A stretch of DNA of 40,455 bases from Saprospiraceae bacterium (GCA_028282725.1 JANQHF010000014.1:1-40455); one strand, 5' to 3'. Positions 17,951 through 26,436 are shown, numbered from the stretch's first letter. Program-made: numbers and translations. Notes: generated by a model from the sequence alone, not told the origin.

Positions 17951-18793
17951 ATGGGCTGGTTCAAACGCCTACAAGAGGGAATTCAAACAACAACCAAAGA
18001 GAAGAAAGAGGCTCCGGATGGCTTTTGGCAGAAATGCAAGAGTTGCGGGGGAACTTTTACGATTCTTGAGCTCGAAAAGGAGCTATTTGTGTGTCCTTCC
18101 TGTGACTTCCATTTTCGTATCGGCTCCCATGACTATTTCAACCTGTTTTTCGGTAGCCGGTATAAATTGCTTTTCGACAACATTCGTTCCTACAATTTTC
18201 TTGAGTTCACAGATTTGAAAGATTACGACGATCGGCTCAGAAAGGCTTATGAACAAACTTCTCTCAATGATGCCATCAGCGTAGCTGTGGGTAGAATCAA
18301 AAAGAAACCCATCGTTGTTGCAGCCATGGACTTTACTTTTATAGGTGGTTCAATGGGCTCTGTGGTCGGCGAAAAGATATCCCAATCCATTGACTACTGT
18401 ATCAAGAACAAGACACCACTCATGATTATTTCAAAGTCGGGTGGTGCCAGGATGATGGAGTCCGCATTTTCGTTGATGCAATTGGCCAAGACTTCTGCCA
18501 AGCTGTCCCTGTTTGCCAAAGAAGGAATTCCCTATTTTTCATTCCTGACTGATCCGACCACCGGTGGTGTGACAGCTTCATTTGCCATGCTTGGAGATGT
18601 ACAATTTGCCGAACCAGGAGCCTTGATCGGTTTTGCCGGTCCCAGGGTGATCAAAGAAACCATCAAGAAAGACCTGCCGGAAGGATTTCAGACTGCCGAA
18701 TTTCTATTGGAACATGGATTCATCGATTTCATCGTCCATAGAAAAGACCTCGTGGAAAAGTTGGATGAGTTATTGTGCTATTTTCAGATGTAA
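17951..18793 (+). CDS. accD: Acetyl-CoA carboxylase carboxyltransferase beta subunit
   Basis: A 280-residue subunit that, with AccA, transfers CO2 from carboxybiotin to acetyl-CoA to form malonyl-CoA for fatty acid synthesis. The N-terminal zinc ribbon is complete (Cys29, Cys32, Cys48, Cys51: CKSCGG and CPSCDF). The crotonase-fold core has SKSGGARMMESAFSLMQ, LTDPTTGGVTASFA and GFAGPRVIKET. The length and N-terminal MGWFKR match the family. It stands apart from the propionyl-CoA carboxylase operon, so the two carboxylases are genetically separate; accA is not in the window. Confidence 0.96.
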   Translation: MGWFKRLQEGIQTTTKEKKEAPDGFWQKCKSCGGTFTILELEKELFVCPSCDFHFRIGSHDYFNLFFGSRYKLLFDNIRSYNFLEFTDLKDYDDRLRKAYEQTSLNDAISVAVGRIKKKPIVVAAMDFTFIGGSMGSVVGEKISQSIDYCIKNKTPLMIISKSGGARMMESAFSLMQLAKTSAKLSLFAKEGIPYFSFLTDPTTGGVTASFAMLGDVQFAEPGALIGFAGPRVIKETIKKDLPEGFQTAEFLLEHGFIDFIVHRKDLVEKLDELLCYFQM

Positions 18794-18856
18794 AACCTTT
18801 TCCCTCTGCAGTTAAATTGCGCCATCTCAACCTCTTGCTTTCTGTTATATTTAACC

Positions 18857-19246
18857 CTATCTGCTTTCCGGATACACCTTGCGGATGACCAGATAAAACA
18901 TCATTGGAATCATAAATATGAATATACTCACGATCAGAGCTGGTAAATCACTGCTAAATATTGTGACCTCCTGATCAATAGTGAATAGCATGAGCAGACA
19001 ACTCATTGCCCCGGGCACGGAAAGGACGGGTATCTTTCCAATGTCAAGAGGTGATGTCCATACTCTCTGTGAAACGTTTGTTTTGAAACGAAGAAATATA
19101 TTACTCAGATTCATACTAAGAAAAAGTAAGAAGACGCCAATATTAGAAAAAGAAGCGAGTGCCTCAATTTCTTCAAATGCTAAAAAGCCGATCAATATGG
19201 GTCCCGATGGACTAATCGGTGAGAATGCAAGGAATAAGTTGATCAA
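18857..19246 (-). CDS. Hypothetical four-helix membrane protein
   Basis: A 129-residue hydrophobic protein that I do not recognise. Four membrane-spanning segments are likely: around 3-24, 30-51, 70-88 and 100-124, with a basic C-terminus (VIRKVYPESR). The hydrophobic pattern and downstream position after another four-helix protein on the same strand (47 bp apart) argue that it is genuine. A complementary-strand frame (18981-19265) is less convincing because it lacks protein-like hydrophobic periodicity. The two genes could form a small membrane unit. Function unknown. Confidence 0.5.
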   Translation of the reverse strand: MINLFLAFSPISPSGPILIGFLAFEEIEALASFSNIGVFLLFLSMNLSNIFLRFKTNVSQRVWTSPLDIGKIPVLSVPGAMSCLLMLFTIDQEVTIFSSDLPALIVSIFIFMIPMMFYLVIRKVYPESR

Positions 19247-19293
19247 GATAAAAGAAGGGCATTAGGACCCGTCTTAACATTGATCATTAATGC

Positions 19294-19677
19294 TTAAGAA
19301 GACTTTTGATCCAGGGCGACCCCTATCGATGTGCTCATTATTGGAATGACGAGGTAACGCAATCCTATTTCGATTATGTATTCTGAAAACGACATCCCGG
19401 ATATTGGGATTAAGATCACGAAATCCATTAACCAATTGATCACCAACCAGATGATGCCTATAGTGATGCCCGCCTTTATAAAATTCTCTTGTACTGTTTT
19501 GAAGTAGTGAACCAGGATTACACAAGCTACTCCTGAACCCACGATGATCATGATGGACTTGAATAGAAACTCATTAACTGTCAATTCACCTTGCCGGTTA
19601 AAGAAAAAGAATGAAACAATAAAAGGTACTGCCCAGGTGAGCAATCCATAGAAAACAGGTACGGTGTATTTTTTCAT
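19294..19677 (-). CDS. Hypothetical four-helix membrane protein
   Basis: A 127-residue integral membrane protein of unknown function. The start at 19677 (MKKYTVPVFYG) is preferred to an in-frame start at 19755, because the first 26 residues of the longer form are unlike a membrane protein N-terminus. Four hydrophobic segments are visible at about 7-27, 38-61, 67-88 and 98-121, with short polar loops (FNRQGELTVNE; HYFKTVQENF). The N-terminus is basic, suggesting it faces the cytoplasm. It lies upstream of a second four-helix protein on the same strand. No catalytic motifs are seen. Confidence 0.6.
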   Translation of the reverse strand: MKKYTVPVFYGLLTWAVPFIVSFFFFNRQGELTVNEFLFKSIMIIVGSGVACVILVHYFKTVQENFIKAGITIGIIWLVINWLMDFVILIPISGMSFSEYIIEIGLRYLVIPIMSTSIGVALDQKSS

Positions 19678-19920
19678 TTCAATAGTATTAATCAGCCGAT
19701 ATGCCAGCAAGGTAGCAATATGCAATGGAACGAGGCCCTCCTGACCAGGAACCATAGTACCGATAAGCGATTGACGAGTGCGGATTGAAAATCAGAATAA
19801 CCCGTGCCTATTGCATGGTAACCGCCGGGGATTGTCTTTCGATCTTCTTTCGTACATCATATTGAGCATTTTACAAAATTCAAGCTAATCAGATGTTCGG
19901 ATTAAATATGTTTGCTCACC

Positions 19921-20190
19921 CTAATCAATGTTCATTTTAGCCGTATCCGAATTCACAACGGGGAAAATTTCAAAATCCACAAGATCATTCCATTTCGCTA
20001 CCCATTTTTCTATCTGCCCCGTAGAAGAGGACTCCATAAGTTGAAAGCATATATTATATTCCAGGTTCACCCAACTATTCACATACCTGACTCCATCAGG
20101 CAACAATCTTCCGGCTTTTTCGAATCGCGCATAGACATCGCGTTCTCTTCCCGGTTTATATCTTTCGATAATCATATATTGCTTTCCCAT
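19921..20190 (-). CDS. DUF3303-family protein
   Basis: An 89-residue protein matching the small DUF3303 family: MIIERYKPG at the start, RFEKAGRLLPDGVRYVNSW in the middle, then ICFQLMES and WNDLVDFEIFPVV. These are probably ferredoxin-like alpha/beta dimeric-barrel proteins, and no biochemical role is known to me. The start at 20190 (MGKQYMIIERY) is preferred over 20214 because family members begin just before MIIERY. It is divergent from the Rieske oxygenase gene across 47 bp, so the two may share a control region. Confidence 0.75.
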   Translation of the reverse strand: MGKQYMIIERYKPGRERDVYARFEKAGRLLPDGVRYVNSWVNLEYNICFQLMESSSTGQIEKWVAKWNDLVDFEIFPVVNSDTAKMNID

Positions 20191-20237
20191 AACACGATAG
20201 TTCAGAACATTCAAATATTAAATTACAGCTAATATTC

Positions 20238-21410
20238 ATGGGTATGAATGAATCCCAAGGAAGATTTACAAAAAGAGGAGTGGATTACCCGATCATTGAT
20301 GGAATGCGCACACTTCCCGGAAGGTATTATCATAGCCGGGACATCTATGCCGAGGAAGTCGAAAAGATATTTTACAAGTTTTGGTTATTTGGACTGAGGG
20401 CGGAGCAAATCCCCGAAATTGGAGATTATCAGCTAGTACAAATTGAGGATGAGAGCATCATAGTCCTGAGGCAAAAAGAGGATGTATTCAAGGCTTTTTT
20501 TAATGTCTGCCGGCATCGCGGTACGAAATTGTGCACTGAGCCAAAAGGTCGGTTTGATCAGAACTTGATCCAATGTCCCTATCACGCATGGACATATAGG
20601 TTGGATGGACGGTTGCAATCCGCACCGCTCATGAAAGAAGGACATGGATTTGAAAAGGCAAAGTGCTCTCTGCATGAAGCCCATGTGTACAACTGGGATG
20701 GGTTTTTGTTCCTCAACCTGGATCGAAATCCTGAACCGTTTGAAGTCCGAATGGAAGCGCTCGTCAATAAGTTCAGGGAGTGGGAAATGTCCAAACTCCG
20801 AATTGCTCACCACATTCGCTATGAATTAAATTGTAATTGGAAGCTCATTCTTCAGAATTATCAGGAATGTTATCATTGTCCTGGTGTTCATCCGCTGCTG
20901 TCTCAATGGACCCCTGTGCATTCCGCTCAGCACGACTACAGCAAGGGAGCAGTAATTGGTGGCTTTATGGATTTGACGCGAGAACGCGGGAGTATGACAA
21001 TGGACGGTTCGGCAGCGGGTCCACCCGTTGGTTGTGTAGGCGGAGAGGATTTACAGCGAATCTATTACTACTCCGTATTTCCAAATCTCCTGTTGACTCC
21101 TCACCCTGATTTTGTCATGTACCACCACATCATTCCGCAGGGCCCTGGTAAGATTATCAATGATTGTTACTGGTTGTTTCATCCTGATACAATTAAAGAT
21201 TCAAAAAGCCAGGAAGGAATTAGATCTGCCGTGGAATTCTGGGATTTGACGAATCGACAGGATTGGCAGGTATGTGAACAAATGCAGCAGGGGACAAAAT
21301 CAAAAAGATTTACACGGGGATATTACTCGGGTAGGGAAGACGTGCTTCTGACCCTGGATCATGAAGTCTTAAAGGCTCTTGGGCACACGATTGAAGATGG
21401 AGATGATTGA
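20238..21410 (+). CDS. Rieske non-heme iron oxygenase, alpha subunit
   Basis: A 390-residue oxygenase. The Rieske [2Fe-2S] ligands are Cys91, His93, Cys113 and His116 (CRHRGTKLC; CPYHAWTYR). The mononuclear iron site is His213 and His218 (NYQECYHCPGVH), with Asp342 (NRQDW) as the likely carboxylate. The C-terminal RFTRGYYSGRED resembles the end of Rieske oxygenases acting on quaternary ammonium compounds such as glycine betaine monooxygenase (GbcA), but the substrate is only inferred. No reductase or ferredoxin gene is adjacent, so electrons must come from elsewhere. Starts at 20238 and 20244 are both possible. It converges with the methyltransferase gene. Confidence 0.85.
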   Translation: MGMNESQGRFTKRGVDYPIIDGMRTLPGRYYHSRDIYAEEVEKIFYKFWLFGLRAEQIPEIGDYQLVQIEDESIIVLRQKEDVFKAFFNVCRHRGTKLCTEPKGRFDQNLIQCPYHAWTYRLDGRLQSAPLMKEGHGFEKAKCSLHEAHVYNWDGFLFLNLDRNPEPFEVRMEALVNKFREWEMSKLRIAHHIRYELNCNWKLILQNYQECYHCPGVHPLLSQWTPVHSAQHDYSKGAVIGGFMDLTRERGSMTMDGSAAGPPVGCVGGEDLQRIYYYSVFPNLLLTPHPDFVMYHHIIPQGPGKIINDCYWLFHPDTIKDSKSQEGIRSAVEFWDLTNRQDWQVCEQMQQGTKSKRFTRGYYSGREDVLLTLDHEVLKALGHTIEDGDD

Positions 21411-21476
21411 TAGACCTAACTTCACCATTGTTCTGTCCTGCATGGAATCCGGAACCAGACAACCCTTACTATTGAG

Positions 21477-22169
21477 CTAAAATGATTTTGCTCTAATTAC
21501 ATATTGGTACTTCAGCATTTCAATATCGGTATCAATATCCGCGAATCCCGCCTTTGCAAGTTCATCGATCACGACGTCACGACTGATCTTATGTCCGCGA
21601 GGAGGACCAACGGGAATGTCCTTCTTAAAGTAGTCAATGATAATTAATTCACCACCTTGCTTCAGCCCACTCTTGACTTTCTTGAAATATTCGACTCTAT
21701 CTTCGATATGATGATAGGTATTGACCACCAATACTTTATCCGCTTCGGCAGATCCAAGTGCAGGGCTATCGTAAGGCAACTTTCTTAGTTCAAGTATACT
21801 GTCATCAAGACCAAGTTCGTCCTTCTTTTTTCGTATGTATTCCTGGAATTCATCATTGACGTCTGCTGCAATCACTTTGGCTCCTGCTGCTGCCAGGCGA
21901 AAACTGAAGTATCCGGAACCTGCGCCGATGTCCATTATGGTCTTTCCTTCCAATTCACCGAGAGAAGCGACTACTTTATCCGGTTCTTGATAAGAGGCAC
22001 GATCGGGTGATTCGAAATTGTCAATAAGATCCTCAATGGAAGACCGGTGCATAAATTCATTGGCGCTTCCATGATGATGATCATGCCGATGTTGGAGATG
22101 TGCTTTTTTACATGACAGAATCATGCATGTTGCTATCACAAAAAGTACGATTCGACGATTCACATTCAT
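21477..22169 (-). CDS. SAM-dependent methyltransferase with lipoprotein signal
   Basis: A 230-residue protein. Residues 1-20 look like a lipoprotein signal peptide (IVLFVIATCMILSC, lipobox LSC with Cys20), followed by a His-rich stretch (HLQHRHDHHHG, 24-34). The remainder is a class I Rossmann methyltransferase. Motif I is IMDIGAGSGYFSF, an acidic strand end follows (VIAADV), then LVVNTYHHIEDR and GGELIIIDYFKKD. Such a domain outside the cytoplasm would have no obvious SAM supply, so either the signal is not processed or the fold does something else. The ATG overlaps the upstream permease stop by 4 bp (22166-22169), so the genes are coupled. The acceptor is unknown. Confidence 0.75.
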   Translation of the reverse strand: MNVNRRIVLFVIATCMILSCKKAHLQHRHDHHHGSANEFMHRSSIEDLIDNFESPDRASYQEPDKVVASLGELEGKTIMDIGAGSGYFSFRLAAAGAKVIAADVNDEFQEYIRKKKDELGLDDSILELRKLPYDSPALGSAEADKVLVVNTYHHIEDRVEYFKKVKSGLKQGGELIIIDYFKKDIPVGPPRGHKISRDVVIDELAKAGFADIDTDIEMLKYQYVIRAKSF

Positions 22170-23443
22170 CCGGATAATTTTTTGTCTATATAAAATGTAA
22201 TCAATCCCAGCGCGAGGTTACTTAGGCCCCAGAAAATTTCGATCGGTCGGCTGTTTATGGCAAATAGAATCATCCAAATGGTCAAAAACAAGAACAATAC
22301 CTGCCAAAGCGGAAACCCTGGGCTCCTGTAAAACCGGCCTTCGGTTTTCTTTTGTCTGACTAAAAATACACCGAATACGACGAGTGCGCTTGATAATGTC
22401 AAAAGGATGCCGCAATAAATAAGTATTTGCTCGAATGTGCCCGTAAGAATGAGAAAAATGCTGATTGTTGTCTGAAACCAAATCGCCTTAACGGGAATTT
22501 CACCTTTGCCCATTTTCAGGAATGACCAGAATCTATAGTCTTCTGACATTTTTCCGGTCACTCGGGGTCCCACCCAGATCATGGCACTGATACTGGAGAC
22601 CAGGAGTAAGGATATCATCAAACTGAAAAAGTTTGCCCAATTTTCAGTGAACATATGGGTAGCTGTTATTGCCCCAACTTCTACCTGATCGACAAGGGCT
22701 TCATAGGGTGCATTCTTAAGCATGACAAATTGAAGCAGGGTGTACATAAAAGTGACGAATACAGTTCCCCCGATTAGTGCTTTAGGTAAATCGTTCCTGG
22801 GTTTCTTGAATTCCTCAATGATATATGCTGCCGCGTTCCATCCGGTATATGAATAGCTGACAAAGATGAGTGCGATGGCAAAACCGGTTGTCAATATCTC
22901 TTCGTGAATTGCAGGTGTAATTCTCAGTGCATTATCAGCAGGAGCCGGATAAAACACGCCTCCCGCTATGAAGAACAATATGAAGATAATCTTGAGTGCC
23001 GTGCTTATGTTCTGAAAAAGTGAGCTTACTTTCAGATTGTAAGAATGAATAATACTGATGACAATAATGACAGTAATGGCAAGGTAATCAAATGACCATC
23101 CTATGTGGCCCACATAATCCGATATGGCTATTGCAGCCAGGGCTACAGGAGCAGCGAAGCCAACGGTGATAGAAACCCATCCGGACAGGTAACCGATGAC
23201 GGGATTATAGATTTCTGATAGGAAGGTATATTCACCCCCTGATTTATTGATGAGTGTCCCAATTTCAGCATAACTGAAAGCCCCTGCCAGTGCGCACAGA
23301 CCACCTACAGCCCAAAGGATCAGAATCGAATGCGTATTCTGAATATCCTTTAGTTGAAATCCAAGACTCGTAAATACACCGGTACCGATCATATTGGCGA
23401 CTACGATTGCCATCCCGGTGTACCATGAGATCTTGTATTTCAT
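22166..23443 (-). CDS. APC-family amino acid permease
   Basis: A 425-residue integral membrane transporter with about twelve hydrophobic helices. The first carries the APC substrate-site glycine motif (NMIGTGVFTSLGFQ), and TM6 has the conserved SYTGWNAAAYIIEEFKKP. It belongs to the amino acid/polyamine/organocation superfamily, close to the LAT-like exchangers by eye, and probably moves amino acids across the inner membrane. The gene overlaps the methyltransferase start by 4 bp. The 144 bp upstream hold the degraded NTF2-like reading frame rather than an obvious promoter. Confidence 0.85.
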   Translation of the reverse strand: MKYKISWYTGMAIVVANMIGTGVFTSLGFQLKDIQNTHSILILWAVGGLCALAGAFSYAEIGTLINKSGGEYTFLSEIYNPVIGYLSGWVSITVGFAAPVALAAIAISDYVGHIGWSFDYLAITVIIVISIIHSYNLKVSSLFQNISTALKIIFILFFIAGGVFYPAPADNALRITPAIHEEILTTGFAIALIFVSYSYTGWNAAAYIIEEFKKPRNDLPKALIGGTVFVTFMYTLLQFVMLKNAPYEALVDQVEVGAITATHMFTENWANFFSLMISLLLVSSISAMIWVGPRVTGKMSEDYRFWSFLKMGKGEIPVKAIWFQTTISIFLILTGTFEQILIYCGILLTLSSALVVFGVFLVRQKKTEGRFYRSPGFPLWQVLFLFLTIWMILFAINSRPIEIFWGLSNLALGLITFYIDKKLSG

Positions 23444-23501
23444 TAGCTATGTCTTTTACTGCCTATGTTACACTGAACGAATAAATGACAATCATTCGCA
23501 T

Positions 23502-23960
23502 CTAATCAGAACTGAAAGCCAAAGAGATGATCTTCCATGGTCCATTGTGCTTCATCAATGAAAAGAGATCCATACCTGACCATTCTACTAGACTATCTCC
23601 GTTACCGAATTTAGCATCGTAGTTGACCCAGCTTGCCCAAGGTTATTCCGGATGGTAATCATGAGAGCCGTCATCTTTTCTTCGAATATGGATTGGCTAT
23701 CGGATTCTTCCGGGGTCTTGGTGATGAATTCATCGATTATGCTCACGGGAACGGATGGCCCGGATATTGAGTCTTGCGCCCAAATTGTGGTCAGGGGTTG
23801 CCTTGTCCCGGAAGAATGTTCTGTATACTCCCCAGTCTCTGTCTGATATTGTCTGATCATAATCGACCGATAGGACGTTGATCTGTTTTTCATCCGTAGA
23901 AAACTCTTGATCTCGTCCGGATTGCCGGCAGAAAACAGCTTGCCAAATCAGAGCAATTCC
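23502..23960 (-). pseudogene. Degraded NTF2-like (SnoaL/DUF4440-type) protein gene
   Basis: On the minus strand, the frame ending at 23502 reads PWASWVNYDAKFGNG, then WSGMDLFSLMKHNG and PWKIISLAFSSD before a stop. This is the usual C-terminal pattern of small NTF2-like proteins (xWVxYDxxFxxG...GxDxFxLxKxxGxWKI). Upstream, the matching N-terminal part continues in a different frame (VPVSIIDEFITKTPEE, SIFEEKM), with a shift near 23650-23680 and a stop between the halves. I infer one ~150-residue gene broken by at least one frameshift. The family match is by eye, and the 5' boundary is approximate. Adjacent 23961-24118 holds nothing recognisable beyond a short CCGGG/CCCGG hairpin near 24058. Confidence 0.5.
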
Positions 23961-24118
23961 AGGATTTTGAGCGATGCTGACATGGATTGAAGTATTGTTA
24001 TTTTCAGCGGCTCCCTTGCTTTAAAGTGGCCCGGTGGCTATAAGTCGCGCCCTCTCTCCGGGCAACCCGGTCGTTTTCCGGATTTCCCACTTTCCTCGTT
24101 TCCCAGGATCCTGCTAAA

Positions 24119-25078
24119 TTATACCTCTTCCCACACCCGCTCGATCAATGCCTTTGTGGCGAGAATTCCTTCGTGCTCCGTCAGGTTTTGCCCTTCATAT
24201 TCTATGCCTATATGCCCGTCATATCCGGAGTGTTTGACGATTCTGACCATTTTCCAATAGTCAATCCTGGGGTGATCGCCATCCTCAGTAAAGTCATAGC
24301 TCTTTGCACTCACGGCTTTGGCAAAAGGCAGCATCTCATTCACTCCTTTGTAGGGATCATAAACAACTTCACATTCACGCTGGATACTTCCCCATTTTGC
24401 GCTCAGACACCAATTGCCAAAATCCGGAAACGTTCCAAAATTAGGCATATTCACTTCCTCTATAATTCCAGTGATCAACTGAGCATTGGAACTGTGCAGT
24501 CCGTGATTCTCAATGATCACACTGATCCCTTCCTCTTGGGCATACTCGCACAGACGTCCCATGCCATCAACTGTAGACTTTCGAAATGAGTCGATGTCGG
24601 CAGGGCCGAAGGCATTTACCCGGATAGAATGACAACCTAGGATTTTGGCAGCATGTACCCATTTATAATGATTCTCGACAGCCCTGGTTCTCGCCTGATC
24701 ATCAGCATCTCCCAATTCTCCTTCGTCATCTATCATGATCAGCAAACTTTTGACACCGACGTCATCGGCACGCCTTTTCATCGATTGCCAAAATCGTTCA
24801 TTATTGGCTTGCTCGACATAGAATTGATTCACGTATTCTACGGCATTGATTCCATACTTTTCTCTTGAAATTTGCACAAAATCATCCGGACTCAGCTCAC
24901 CTGCATTGAAGCTGCGGTGTAAAGACCATTGTGCAAGTGATAGTTGTAGTTTTTTCTTCAACGAATTGGGTCCTTTGTGTTGTACAGCACAACCTGTACC
25001 TGAATAAATCAGAGGAGCAAAAGAAAAAATTGCCCCGGTATTTCGAATAAAATCTCTTCTGTTTTGTAGACTCTTCAT
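24119..25078 (-). CDS. Tat-exported sugar phosphate isomerase/epimerase-like TIM barrel
   Basis: A 319-residue protein of the xylose isomerase-like TIM barrel family (AP endonuclease 2 fold). It starts with a twin-arginine signal (NRRDFIRNTGAIFSFAPLI), so it is probably exported folded to the periplasm. The barrel carries likely metal ligands and substrate residues at strand ends: SIRVNAFG, VIIENHGLHSS, FPDFGNW and HIGIEYEGQ. The family includes hydroxypyruvate isomerase, inosose dehydratase and tagatose epimerase types, and exported members are common in Bacteroidota; the exact reaction is unknown. The start at 25078 (MKSLQNRRDF) puts the twin arginines at the right distance; an upstream ATG at 25102 adds 8 residues. 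Confidence 0.85.
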   Translation of the reverse strand: MKSLQNRRDFIRNTGAIFSFAPLIYSGTGCAVQHKGPNSLKKKLQLSLAQWSLHRSFNAGELSPDDFVQISREKYGINAVEYVNQFYVEQANNERFWQSMKRRADDVGVKSLLIMIDDEGELGDADDQARTRAVENHYKWVHAAKILGCHSIRVNAFGPADIDSFRKSTVDGMGRLCEYAQEEGISVIIENHGLHSSNAQLITGIIEEVNMPNFGTFPDFGNWCLSAKWGSIQRECEVVYDPYKGVNEMLPFAKAVSAKSYDFTEDGDHPRIDYWKMVRIVKHSGYDGHIGIEYEGQNLTEHEGILATKALIERVWEEV

Positions 25079-25215
25079 AGAATATTGTTCTCCAAGATAC
25101 AAAGGCCAGATATTTTACTCGATTTTCTATGAATCAAAGTACTTACATAGAGTTGGTTTATATATTTAATTTCCAGATGCGTCGTCTATATTTCTGAACA
25201 ATAAAGCTATCTGGT

Positions 25216-26199
25216 ATCAAAAAACTGTTAAGATTTACTTTGATTTTATTCATTGGTCCCGGCTTTTCCTCGAACCTGACATCATAGCTCACGACAGTCA
25301 CATCAACCGGTTTAGTATAGGATGAAGCCGGCGAGATCCTCATTGGAGCAACTGTTGTAGTAACGCATGTACCCTCCGGGACCTTCTGTGGGGTGATTAC
25401 CAAATCAAAAATGAACCTTCCATTTTTAGCCGCAATCACACCCGGACCTTTGGTGGAGCGTTTGAGCGATTCAATTTTAACAATTTCATTAACCTGGAGG
25501 TGCATGATCCTTTTCCATTTGACTTTGAGATCAGCACCTTTGGAGGTGGATTCCCTTCCGTAGATGGATTGGAAGAAACTATCAGTTCGGGAAGATTACG
25601 CGCAGCCGTTGATGCCACACCTGCGACATTCAGCAATAAGACCTGGGCCCTTTCAGAGACCAATCTTGGGCAGTTTTCTCTCTATTCTATGCCCAGGATG
25701 AAATACAGGTAAACGACCAATTCAACATCACGTTGGGATTGAGGGTTGATGTTCCATTGTATTTCAACACACCGGAGTTAACACAGGAAAACATAGATTG
25801 CAAATTGTTGTTATGATCCATCCATAGTGTATTCCGATGAAGAGGGCAACGACGTAACCTTTGACCATACGGTTTTTCCTTCTTCGACTCCTCTATTCAA
25901 CCGTCGAATTGGATTCAACTATGATATCAATGGTGATCGAACGGCTCAGTTACGCCGGGGAACAGGTTTGTTCTCCGGAGGGTTCCTATTTGTTATGGGT
26001 AGGTGACCAAGTGGCTAACCCTAATTCCTTCTTCTATACCATCACAGATCCCGATTTTAAATATTCGCAGATTTGGAGGATCAGCCTGGGTTATGATCGA
26101 AAATTCGGTTCGGGTTGGATCGGTACCGTAGACCTATTGTATGCAAAACACTTGCAGGCACAAGTCGACAATAATTATGGATTGCGATATATATTCTAA
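25216..26199 (+). pseudogene. Eroded Oar-type TonB-dependent receptor gene
   Basis: Plus-strand frames read, in order, the parts of a carboxypeptidase-regulatory/TonB receptor. IKKLLRFTLILFIG (from 25216) resembles a signal peptide. GLV-stop-DEAGEILIGATVVVTHVPSG (25310-25370) is the N-terminal regulatory domain. The frame then jumps to barrel sequence (NHTRTFGGAFERFNFNN, from ~25430). After a shift near 25690 comes YAQDEIQVNDQFNITLGL, then STPLFNRRIGFNYDINGD (~25890). After another shift, WVGDQVANPNSFFYT runs to a stop at 26199. Full-length relatives are about 3 kb, so the plug and much of the barrel are deleted. There are at least two frameshifts and several in-frame stops (25226-25320 region and 25820s). 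The minus-strand frame across 25158-25505 is a shadow of this gene. Confidence 0.8.
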
Positions 26200-26214
26200 A
26201 AAACATCCGATTGT

Positions 26215-26247
26215 AAAAAGTCCTGTTGGAATGCTTCAGGGCTTTTT
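26215..26247 (+). terminator. Intrinsic terminator behind the receptor pseudogene
   Basis: AAAAAGTCCTG pairs with CAGGGCTTTTTT across an 11-nt loop (one G-T wobble), and the right arm runs into a T-tract. It lies 16 bp after the pseudogene stop, so it is probably the original terminator of the lost receptor gene, still insulating the iron operon. Confidence 0.7.
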
Positions 26248-26261
26248 TGTTACTGCTGAAG

Positions 26262-26328
26262 TGTAAATCTCAAAGTAAACTCTTGGTGAAAACCGACTGT
26301 ACAAAACGAATGTAAACTGGATGTAAAC
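26262..26328. promoter_or_regulatory. TGTAAAC direct repeats, candidate operator
   Basis: Four related heptamers sit upstream of the DUF4856 operon: TGTAAAT (26262), AGTAAAC (26274), TGTAAAC (26311) and TGTAAAC (26322). Members of each pair are 11-12 bp apart (start to start), close to one helical turn, and the second and fourth are each followed by TCTT. The arrangement suggests tandem binding of a regulator on one face of the helix. The regulator is unknown. Confidence 0.4.
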
Positions 26329-26354
26329 TCTTTGTTTATTTTGCCCATTTCCAC

Positions 26355-26380
26355 CTACCAAAATTAGGTAGACAGTACTG
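26355..26380. promoter_or_regulatory. Two short dyads upstream of the iron-uptake operon
   Basis: CTACC (26355-26359) and GGTAG (26367-26371) form an inverted repeat around AAAATTA, followed directly by the perfect 8-bp palindrome CAGTACTG (26373-26380). Both lie between the direct repeats and the -7 box at 26437 and are plausible repressor half-sites. Neither matches a Fur box that I can recognise. Confidence 0.3.
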
Positions 26381-26436
26381 ATTATTTGAGTCAGAATTTC
26401 CCGCATTTGGCCATAAATTCGCGCTCATCCCATTTC

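Noticed and set aside
18981-19265. Plus-strand open frame of 94 codons
   Set aside because: It lies opposite the four-helix membrane protein and lacks protein-like features; the minus frame has a regular membrane-helix pattern.
24058-24070. CCGGG-CAA-CCCGG hairpin as a terminator
   Set aside because: The stem is only 5 bp and no T-tract follows on either strand.
25158-25505. Minus-strand open frame of 115 codons
   Set aside because: The plus strand of the same bases carries recognisable receptor segments (DEAGEILIGATVVV, NHTRTFGGAFERF), so the minus frame is a shadow of the pseudogene.
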